Notes under the pieces: model-generated
The model's database searches: none
Told to the model about the DNA's origin: nothing
What the model saw: the letters and a program-made list of their open reading frames with translations, nothing else
Position numbers and translations under genes: made by a program
Assembly: GCA_019095985.1 (NCBI GenBank)
Contig: CM032659.1
Span: forward strand, 31,689,872-31,753,871
Length of the DNA: 64,000 bases
Reading direction: 5' to 3'
Source: Streblospio benedicti
Taxonomy: Eukaryota; Annelida; Polychaeta; Spionida; Spionidae
Part shown: in pieces, positions 46,801 to 58,800 of the stretch
How the letters are laid out: each line of letters opens with the position of its first letter
Position numbering within the stretch: the first letter of the stretch is position 1

Positions 46801-49798
46801 ACCGCGGAGCACCGCACCCCGACCTGTACCGACAGGACAGCGGGGGCCGGCCCGGGGGGCACGTGAAGGTGAGTGTCTAGTGGTGTTTGAGCTTTTTGTT
46901 ATTGTTAGTGGGTGGTTTCTAAAGGGACACCAAGATCAATACAAAAAATAGATTTCCAAAAACAAATAATAGTAGTGCTATTTTCATCCCATTTGAGGAT
47001 GTGCAGCAAAGTCACCATTGTGGAGATGTCAATGATTGAAGGGTAAATATTTACCCTTATTATATGTTTCCCAATGCTTTTGAAATTCACTTTATCACAT
47101 CTCCCTCTAACTTCTTGGTACTATAGACATCTTCTTTTACCAAGAATAGAAAGATGTGAGAGAGAAAGATAGAGAGAGAAAATAGAATATCAATTTACCC
47201 TTATTGATGCCTTGTACCCTCTCAGGGTGGCCGCCTCCCGCCCCCACAACCCGGGGGCATGGACCCGGCCCACAAGACGTACCTGCGCGACCAGGCCTTC
47301 ATGGCGCAGCAGAGCCTCGAGTGGAAGCAGCACTCAGAGCACCGCGACATGGAGCGCGACATCGAGATGCTCAAGGAGCAGGAGGTGAGCAGGGACAGGG
47401 GAGAGGGGAATACCAGGGACGGAGGAAGAGGTGTGTCAGCATGGGTGGACGATAGGGGGTCAAAATCAGTGATTGAAGAATAGGGTAGATGGAGGAAGAG
47501 GGAGGAGAAGGAGTGCTGAAACTAGGCTTGATAGGGTTAAAAAGGTGCAACACGTTTGTAAAAAAGAAAATGTTTTGCACGGGTTGAATTTGCTAGACTT
47601 TAAGTAAAAGACACTAGAGAGGTATTCGAAACATATGCAAGTGTTTTTAATTCTGTTGCAATTTGTTCTGGGTTAAGCCCCGATTTGGAGTAGAATTCCC
47701 GGCCTATGAGTTTGTTTGTGCCGCAGGTGGAGCAGCTGGAGCGTGACATGCGGCAGGAGATGGACAAGGCGGTCAGCGACCTCTTCATGCAGATGGACTC
47801 AGGTGAGTGGCCGTCCTCGCATCCTGGGGGCAGATCCAGGGGGAGGGGCGGAGAGGGCGCGCACCCCCCTTTTCAAACCAAAATACTTCATTTTTGTAAG
47901 GTTTTTGGCATGGCGATCTCCATCTTACTTATGAAACCCTTGAAATCCCTTTAGTGTGCCCCCATCTTCTAAAAACCTGAATCTGCCAGTGCTGAGCACA
48001 CACTCTTCTAACTCATGTAATTCTTTCTATATAGACTTTCTTGCACACGAAACGTAAACACCTTATTCTGAATATACAGTTCTGCCAGCGAAGTTAACAA
48101 AAAACATAAATGCAAATATTTAGGCTGACCACGCTATTTCTGCAAATCAAAGGCATGTAATTGTTGATTGACAATCACAATCCCCTGAGTCTATAACTTG
48201 ACCATTTGGTCAACAATTAAACATTACCATTGGCAACGTTTGGTGACACACCATTCCCATTAACTTGTGGAATCATCTATTAAAAATACAGTTCCTTAAA
48301 CAATTGTCAGCCAACAAGATATACTTTGTGGACCATGGAAGTGTACCTTGTCTATGGACTAACCTGTCGTGTGTTACAGGCACATTTCAAGGCGACCTGA
48401 ATGTGGAGAAGATGCACATCGAGCAGCACTTCCACCGCATGAAGGAGGAGAGGATGCGCAACCTGCTCGACAGGTAGGCGGGAGTAGTAAGTCGGGGGCT
48501 ATAGACCTCAGCGGGCTTCCGAAAAGTAGGAGGGCATACATGTAGGGTGCTTGTGTGGCTGAGGGAATAGGGAGTAAGTGGACTCGTGACCAGAAAGTTG
48601 TCGGGTCAATTTCTGGTCGGGTCTGGTTGTGGGTGTTGCGCAAACTCGTACTTGAATAGTTGCACACAGCTGCTTGATCTACACAGGTAGGGGATCGTTC
48701 ACACAAATGATGTCACCCTGCGAGGGGGGAGGGGATAGCGAAAGTTGACAGAGGGGGTCTAGCACATGGATAATGTCATCTTTTGAAAAAAAATATTGAA
48801 GTTATTTAACGGTATTTGAACTTACTCTCTGACACGTTAAGTGGGTTGTGATATATCTACTAGTTGAAATCACATTGCCATGTTTGTTTTATGTCCTACA
48901 TACATTTGTAAAATTATGTCTAAATTATGGACATAGATATTCAAATGTGACTGGTTTGGTGTGTGGGGGGAGGGGGGGTAAATAAGGTCAAAAATGAGGT
49001 GACATCATTTGTTTGTGAACGGTCCCTAGGAGGCCAACTTAATGCCATTACACACATCAGATACTTCTCACCAGTCCAAATATACAGTAATTGAGAACAG
49101 CAGTTTCACAAAACACATTATGATTGTAGCACTATGTATAAAGTCAGGTTTGTATTTCTCATTGTTGTTCGCATTCAAAGGCGCCAAGCAGAGCTCAGCA
49201 GCTGATTATTTACAGAATACTATATCAGACTACTGTGTTTGGTCTCGTATGATTCTAGGCAACGGTAATAGTTAGCTGGACTTATTCTATGTTCCAGCAT
49301 AATAAGTGCTCAACAAATATACGTTTACTCAATATAAAACAGCTCCAGAGTAATCTGGTGGTCCACTTTGTTAGAATGCTTTAGATGTGTATCAAAAGTT
49401 ACGAATATTCAGGGGCATACGGGAGAACATGACACGGTTTTGCATTACGTGGTGTTTGATTTAGATATTCTAAGGGTGTGTGGTATAGGCATACATCATT
49501 GTACTTTCGTGCTGCAGGCTGAACAACCAGCAGAGGATGCAGCTGGACGACATGATCGACAAGCACACGCACGAGATGCTCACGCTCATCGACAAGAAGG
49601 TATGGCACTCACTGATACACAAGCTTGCAAGTTTACACTTACTCAATGCATGGGCCCATGCGGGGGGGGGGGGTAGTGGGTATACATACGACTATGCTTT
49701 ACAAACACTATTCACTACAGATTACTGATGCAATACTTGGTAATACTAGTAGTAGTCTGTATGGTATAGTGTTTGTACGGTATAGTAGCATACATACC

Positions 49799-49838
<40 letters not shown>

Positions 49839-52800
49839 GCACCCGCACGCGCACGCACACACACACACTCCCATGATGCTGGGGCCCATGACTCAATGTA
49901 AAAGAGTTTTCTGTTGATACATGTTTGGTGCCATGACTTAAGTTGGTCACAGATTCATAATACATGCAATAGCCTTTGGCAGGAGGCTGCTTCTAGGTGT
50001 AACAAATACAGTAACAGACACACTGTCAATGACAGGATTGTGAAATACGTGTGCTACATGAGAAGACTGTAAAACCCCAATACTAAAGTAACAGAAAAAG
50101 AAAGTTGGTCTTGAATGATATACTTTGCAAACCGTCCGAAATGGTGGTATTAAGTATTTCGCTGTTAGCATTTAACTTTAAAACAAAATTTCATCTTATC
50201 AATCACCACAAACCATAATAAAATACAATATCACTGAATTGCATCGAGTGTAAACTGTAAATACCAAGACATGACTATCTGCATAAGAAGAAATAGAAAA
50301 AAATAAACTTACAGAAATGTGTCATTATGTGTGCCTGTTCATCGTTTCCTAAAAACAAATTGACTATTTACAGATATGTTCTACATATAAACCCTATAAT
50401 ATTATTCCCACAATGTCATTATATTAAACCACAATACAACTATATACAAGCAGCTTTCATATTCTCTAAATAACACGCAGTTTTATCACAGCTCAGATGA
50501 TTGTATTAAATTCGTGTCGGAAGTGGGTGAAGATAAAGAATTTCAGTTATCCAAATAACCCCACCCCCACCCCCACCCCCACCCCCCATAGACTCTAGTC
50601 ATATGTTAAGTATTTGAGAAGACTCACTCTGAACTAAATACGGCCATTTGCACTGATGCATCCATTATCAATACTTAAAGTAACTGGACAGTAGAACTAC
50701 CTCAACGATTTTAACTCGCTGAGGTGACAAAAATGTATATGTTTAATGAATTCATGAACTTGGACTGATTGTTCGATTACGACTTACTCTAAGAACTTCC
50801 AGAAATTATAATCATTTCTTGAACATACTACATATTTTACAAACATAAACTATCCTTTCCTATTTTGGAGGCCTATCTATTGGTTATATTTAGTTGTGTA
50901 AGATGATTATGAGAAAACTAACATATCCCGTCTTATTTGATGCAATACTATCAATTTTAGAATATAATTTATAAATACATAACGTCCCCCAAACGCATGA
51001 GAAGCTACTTGGTGAGAATATTTCGGCAGTGTGTGCTAAAACGCAGAACGTAATTAGTGTGGGATGGTACAGAACCACTTTTTATGGTCTTAAACCTTCA
51101 TAAAGCTACCAAAACGAACCTATAAATAGAGATCACCTGACACTGGACCCAAATGTGGTCCTATTGACGAGAGAGGATCTACTGCAAAGATAGACTGAAT
51201 GCGTTCATTGCTTGCCAGCTTCTGACGTTCAGTAAAGACTAATGCCCCACTGATATGTTTGCAAGACAGCACTCAGGGACATGCAATTTTGGATGAGTAA
51301 TCCCTATAATTGTGTCATTGGAGCTAAGAACAGTCTAATCTGATCTTGTTTTGTTGTAAACCCAGAAGCAACTCTAGCACAGCCAATAGGAAAGTAGATA
51401 TGCGTATTTTCACTGTATACATGAACATTGTATGCTATAATGCCACTTCCATGGGGCAGGTGCCAATGAAACTACCAGATGCCAAAGTTCCCAAGAAGAA
51501 GAAGTCCCAGCTGTACGCGGGACCGGAAGTATTTGATGACGTCGACTTCGTCGCCATGCAGGTGGGTGCTTCAAACACAATTATTGTTGCATCGCATGCA
51601 CAAGTAAGCCAGTGATAATCAGGGCAATTGGGAGAATGTGAAAGAATTCAGGTAGACATGTAAAGCTTTGGAGAGACGCGAAATCGAACTGATAATCTTC
51701 TTTTCACACCAAACCAGTCATATATGTAGCAACAGGCACCGTAGACCATTAGGCTAACCTACCCAGGCGCATAGAGACATGTTCATATTTTGCCAGCTTT
51801 TAAATCCATCTAGGATTAGGCTCTGCCACGCTTGTGTCTTCTATTTTGGTCTGTTTTCCTTTGTCATCAGCATTTACACCCGAACCTTTGCCAAGTCGTC
51901 GGATGCACACGCTGGCCTCAACAGGAGGTCACCGTGTTGTGGCCCACTTTGTTTACAAGAGCTTTGGGTCTGTGTGGGAGTGTACAAAGTTCTGTGGAGT
52001 TTGTGACGTCATTGTTTGCTTTGCAGGTTGCCCAGGAAGACCATGGCAGTGTGTCTGAGACAGTGTATGAACTCACCAAAAACTGCAGGAACAACCTGGA
52101 AAAGGCCAGGTAATCTTCCTCTATTGTTTACCCTAACACATTAGAGCACAGCAAGTATATTTTATTGGCTCCAGTTCATATTTGTAAAATATACATTTGG
52201 ATTTGTCGGGAAAAGTAAGCGGAAATTTGAAGAAAACACAATTTGAAGTAAAATTTTGTATATAAGGACTATGTGCATGTATTTCTATATGCAAACGGAA
52301 GTGTTAGATTTAGTGATGGGGAAAAATACACAACAGATGGTGCACACCGCTTTAGGACGAAAATGCTAGATTTTAGCATCTCTCAAGCTACTTTGCAAGT
52401 TTCTATCACCAAACAGATTCATACATTCGTCTCTTTACTTACTACCTACCTACTACCTACTTTACCTACTACCTACTTGTTCGGTTTATTTCTAACCATA
52501 ATACTATCTGCGTGTGGTTATTAGAAGTTAGGTAATAAGCATGGGGCAAGTACAACGTGATTTCCTACTTGCTATTATCTATATAGATTTCCCTGTAGTG
52601 TAGTAGAAGTATCTATAGAGGGAAAAAAGACAACACATTTACCCTTTTATACACACAACAAATGCTAAATGTGTTCATGCTAGGGCCATCTTCCGCTGGA
52701 TCACCTTCAAGAACCTGAATGAGATGATTTTCTTGGAGTCTCTGCCCGAGGACAGCCCCTACTACTTCCTGAAGGGCATCAAACATGGCCTGGAGAGTTA

Positions 52801-55800
52801 CCACGAACTTTTCAAGCGCTTATGCAGGTATGAAGATTACAGTATGGTCATTTCAACCGCACTGGCAAATTTGTAAAAACATAGACTCACAATATCACAT
52901 TTGTTCAAGTTTCGGCGCTACAGTGCTGTTTTTCTTTTGGAAAAGAGCTGTGTAATACAGCTTTTAAAAATGAAAGGAGCATTATTGCCCAATCACTTTC
53001 AGTCAATCTGATCATTTCCTTGATCTTATATGTCAATTTTACATTAAGACCATATGCGGTGGCAGTAAAGCTGGGATAATACTAGCAGCTGGCATCACCA
53101 TAGGAATGTGATATAATAGATTCACCCAGACGCATTTTATTTTAAATAATGATGATAGAATACGTCTTTATAATTTACACTACAGTCAAACATGTATGAA
53201 CTGACAGAAGTTAATAATATTGTGAATGAAATAATCATTTCCTTTCACAAACCATTGCAGCTACGCAGGGCTGCCGGTGAAAATCATCTATGGCATCTCC
53301 AAGTGCGCGGGCTACAAGCCAGGCTCCACCGCCACGTCCCAGTTCCGCAACAAGTGGGCAGCAGTGTTCATTGATGACACGTGGAGGCTCATAGACTGCC
53401 ACTGGGCGTCGCGGCACATCAAGGAGCCCAGGTGAGAGGACGCAGAAGATGAAGAAGGCATACGATATGGGGCACAGGGGGCACACCACACCCTTTAAGG
53501 TCTAAGGTCTAAACGATTAGTACCTAGGTGCCCATAATGGCCGACGCGGGAACCCCCACCCCACTTTTACACATGTACCACTGAAATACCTTAATTTAAT
53601 GCGGTTTTTGGTATGTTTGCTATTGATCATGAGTACCAAACCCATGAGAAGCCTCACGTGCGTCCCCACTTTTCTGAAAGCCTGGATCTGCCTGTGAAAG
53701 GTGATGTTAAGAGGGAGGTGGGGAGAGGCATGTGAATACATGTACATCAGTAGGAGGGAGCGGGATGTGTATATATGGAGTGGGGAGGGTGAGTGTCTGT
53801 GGATTACATTGTGTTAGTAGCGGGGGAGGGGGATGTTTAAGGGTGAAGGGAAGACATGTGGGTGGGTGGGTGTGGTTGGAGAAAGAGATGTGAGGCAAGG
53901 GATCTGGGTGTGTGGGTGGGAATGGGTTGTGAATGGCTGGGGAGTGACAAGAATAGAGCTGGGATGAGTTTGTTCAATAGAGACGTCTGTGATTGAGGTC
54001 AGGTGGTCTCAATAGAGATTCTATGTCTAGGCCTACTAGTAGTGAGGTACAATGATAAGTAGTGCTAACTGTGAATCTGGAAGCTGGTTGGGTTTTTATA
54101 TCTTGGATAACAACTGATGATGTACATGTTGGTTTTTCAGTGACATTATGGATCACAACTTTACATACGACTACGATGAGTTTTTCTTCTTACCGGATCC
54201 AGAGGTAAATCCAACTACTTAAAATGTAAATGATGTCTCTCAAATAATGTACAATTGTATGTTTCCAACTGGTTATGTACAGTAATTTCAAATCCTGTTT
54301 TGTACCTATTAGATATGTAAAGTGAGAATAATTGCCAGGTATAATGTTAAAGCGTTTTATCGTACTTTTGTAGTTAAACCTTATGAATCAGCAACATTTT
54401 TTCTATATATTTGTCATTATCAATGATGCAGACACTTTGAAATAGTTACTCTTCTCCGCTAGTGTGTTTGGCCTTTCTTGTAAGATACAGTATTACTAGA
54501 TCAGACAGCCCCCGATATTGCAGCTGAATCATTTGCGGTATTGTCAATTAATACAATGTCTCATCACAGACATGATTTTAAATGGTAGCATCACCTTTTG
54601 CTCATCTGCCTAATCTACCTCACAGTTAATTGCCATTGATGAACGACATTAATGGCTATCAAGCTAGGGCTTTACCTCTCACTACCAAATTCTCAGTTTG
54701 TCTTATTGTTACCATTGATAAAGACTTCTCATTGACTGGAGAGATTCTATAACATCTACATCAGGTTGTAAACTGTTAGTTTCCCAGATGTTTACAAACT
54801 AGTTTACGAGCTCGGAAACTGTCATTCCCTGTTTACAAGATGTGTAAACAGATTAGTTTCTCTTCTGTATAACTGTAAAACTTATTAATGTATTTCACTT
54901 GGGGTTGATGGCTAGGAGATGATCTACTTCCACTTCCCGGACGATCCTGAGTGGCAGCTCCTGGACAAGCCACGCACCCTGGAACAGTTTATCAGCCTCC
55001 CCACCATCAAGTCCACCTTCTTCAGCATGGGCTTCAAGGTGCCCAAGACGGCCACCTCAGTCATTGAAAGCCAGGACGGACAGGTGATGCTTAGTCCTTC
55101 AAAATACTTCATTTGTCTATGAGTGGTTATATATGGTGGGTTATATAGCCTTGATGAAAATCCATTCACCAACATTTGTTTTCCTAAATCACCAGTCACC
55201 AACAAATTTCATTGTCTTTCACCAATCCCCAGAAATTGTAATTGAATAGGTTGTATCACAGTTTCATCACATTTCAAACACTTCAATGCAGATAATTCAC
55301 AATTCACACTCAAGATTTAGGGCATATCACCATTAACAGCCTTTGTAATGAGCATATCATCAGGCACCAATAATAGGTTCCATCACATTTCTACCACCAC
55401 AGGCAATTCACAATTCACGCTCAAGATTTAAGGCAAATCACAAATCACATCTTTGCTATATGACCCCCTCGTGTATTGGATAGCCTTTGATCTTATGACT
55501 ATTCATGCTATGGACCATCTTTCAAGTGTTTAAAAAATAGTCAATTGTATTATTATGATATTGAGAACACTGTGACAACTCTTTGCTCTAAGAGATGCTT
55601 AGTAGAGTATATGCATTTAACTAAGACTTTACCATGTGGAGTGCCTCTTGTGGCTATATACGGACCTCAAAGTCCTACAAAAGTGTTACCAACACAGAAG
55701 AAAACTGATTTCTATAGTTTACTGAGTTTCATAGCAAAAGAGAGTCCAATACCCACTGTGTATGCTCATGAAAATGGTCTCTCTTGAGAAGAAACTTTAG

Positions 55801-58800
55801 ACTAGCTACGAAGGTGGAAAGCATAATTCAGTTTCGATAATACTTTGTTGGTCCGTCACAAGCTATACATATTCAAGGAATGTAGAAATCGTGCAAATAA
55901 TGCTTCGTCTCTTTCAGGTTGAAGTCGTGTTAAAGATGACCCGCCAACTGCCCCTAGTGTTTAAAACGCGGCTGGAGCAGGACGGAGAAACAATAGATGG
56001 ATACTGCATACATGAAGTCACGGAAAAAGAGGTACTGCCCAGGCACCTATCGCCTACGCAACCACCTCCTCGCTTTTGGCATTTTCTCAGTTACCTCCTT
56101 GCTCTTCATATTTCGCAGCTTTGTTTGTTTGTTGTTGTTGTTTTTTGTGTGTTTTTTTTAAAAAAATTAGCTATTGCAGTTCTTTAAAATCCTATTCCTA
56201 AATCACCATGTCTAGTGTGATTTAATGTATTTATAGTGTAAAATCAAACATTTGTTATTGTATCATGAATCATTAGTGATCTTGCACTGGGAAAGTGTTA
56301 TTGTGTTTGGTGTGGACATTATGCTTTTTGTTTTTTTCGTTTTCCATATATTAGCCCATTAATTTGTTTATGATAAAAAGATATTCATGTTTTTTTTAAG
56401 AAAAGAGAATTTTACTTCATATTTCACGATGACAAAGAGCACCAACAGCGACACTGATTTGAAATGAGCAAATTTTGCCTCCTTTTTTTAAGCTCTGACT
56501 GCTACCACCTGCTGCCATTATTCCAATGTACATTTACACCATACCATAAACTCTTTTATACTGCATGCAGCACAGTAAGCCAGAAGAAAAACTTGAGAGT
56601 AGATGTAGCCATACCCCCCCCCCCCAGGATAATAATTATCTGAGTTCATGAATATTATAATTGTATTGTGTTTATGTAATGCTACCGTAAGGCAAGTTTC
56701 TCACAGTTAGGTAAAACTAAACACTTTTTCCTCTATGTATTGAATGCACGTCTTTAAGAAAGTATGTGCGCTCCCTCATGAAATATCTTACTGTCAGGTG
56801 ATCTTCAACCTGGGCCTGCCGAGCAAGGGCGTCTTCTACCTGACTGTGTTTGCCTGTGACAAGGACCGCGGCCCAATCTTCCACAACATCATGTGCTACA
56901 GGATCAAGTGTCTCAAGGTTTGTAGATCTCAAGTCACACTTAAACCTTCTACTTAGCATATCACAAGGCTTTTGAATGATCTGACGTGAGAGCTAGAGGC
57001 TGTCACAATTGTACTTGATCTTCCTCTTTGCACTTGACATATGGTTTACATGAGTGGTTTATGTAATAATAGAAGTAGAAACTATCAGATATAAGGTCTT
57101 TTGGAAGACTACCTTCTACTACACAATTGGTTATATGATTGCATTGCTATCCACTATCCTATCCACATACTTACAACAACAATGCATCAGGCAATACCGT
57201 AAACTGCCACATAATCACCAGTCGAGGTATTTGAAACAAGGCTCTTATTCAATCTTATTCTGTATTAACCACAGTATAACCTGTCTATTAAGACCATCTT
57301 TGGGACCAGTGTTAGGTGGTCTCAATAGAGAGGTGATCTCTATACAGATGCTTATTTTTATAGCTCACAAAGGTTTGGGACCGTGAAAAGTGGCCTTAAT
57401 AAAGAGGTGATCTCAATAGAGAGGTGGTCTTAATTGAGGTGGTCTTAATTGAGGTGGTCTTAATTGGATGTTCTACTGGTACAGGTGATAATCCAGCTTA
57501 TTCTGTGTTAACTCTTTCCTGCACCACAGGTGGTGAACAAGCCGTTCAGCAAGTTCCCGGATATGCCGGACGGCTACGGGCCGATGCCGCTGTGGAAGGA
57601 GTTCGGCATGTCGACGGAGAAGCGATCCGAGTACTACCTGGTGGCCAACGAGGACAAGATGCTGCTCACCGTCAAGTACCGCACGCCGCTCAGGATCGCA
57701 CACATGCTGTTCCTGGGCAGCAAGGACGGCGGCGAGGGCACCAACACACAGGTCAGGGGCGGGGCGGGGCGGGGCGGGGCGGGGCGGGGCGGGGCAGGGT
57801 TATAAAACAGCAACACCCAGGTTGGTGGCAGCGCTTTAAGATCACATCCCTCTTTTTTAGCCTTTTTTCAATATCCTGCTTTTTCAACCTTTTTCCCACA
57901 TTGCACTTCCTTATAAACCAGCCCCAACAATAGGCAAACAAACTCTCTTATGGATGAGTACAACTGGCAATTTTCCATACACATCGGTCAGGGGCGGGGG
58001 CGGGGTTATAAAACAGCAACACCCAGGTTGCTGGCGCTCTTTAAAATCACACATTCTTCTTTTTTTAGCGTTTTTCCCAAGTCTTTCTTTTTTTTGACAT
58101 TTTTTCCCACATCCTACTTCCTTATAAACCAGCCCCAGTAACGGCGCTTTGAGTAATGGAGTGGTGGGGGGGGGGGGTTATGAGGGGTAAAGAAATCCCA
58201 CATCTCTAATTTTGGTGGGCTTAATTCCCACATTCCTTGATTATTTCCCCTTTTTTCCCGCATCCCACAAATTGTAAGGTTTTTTTCCACATCCCACTTT
58301 CTTTGAATCCCACATCCCTCTTTTTTAGTCTTTTTTCCCACTTCCTTCTTTTTTTTTACCTTTTTTCCCACATCCCACTTTCTTATAAAACAGCCCCAAT
58401 CATAGGCAAACAAGCTCAACTATGGATTAGTACAACTGACAATTTTGCATATATATCATAGGCCTTTTATTTTATGTTTTCATTAATTTCCTAAAAGTTA
58501 CATGACTAAATATGTACTTTTTTAAATTTGATACAATATAATATTCTCAGTCCAAATGATTGACTTAAAAAGACGTCTGCACACTGGTTGGGCCATTCGA
58601 TGATAGTTTTTTCATGCTTTCAGATGGACTGCTACGCGTTCCCGCGCTTTGTAGACGGCAGCCAGGCATCCTGGGTGATCCGCTTTCCGGAGCGTGGCAT
58701 ATACATGTTCAGCTTGTTCGCCGGTCGCCGCAGCTCCGATGAACCCCTCGAGGCTTGCTGCCACTACCTGATCCAGTGCAATGCCAAGACCCCCGCGGTA

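Noticed and set aside
49625-49965. Small proteins of His/Thr or Val/Cys repeats
   Set aside because: They are translations of the CA microsatellite.
57424-57933. 169-codon plus-strand frame with Gly/Ala/Arg repeats
   Set aside because: It is an out-of-frame shadow of hillarin exon 21 plus the (GGGGC)8 tract. The true frame is the KY-type one.
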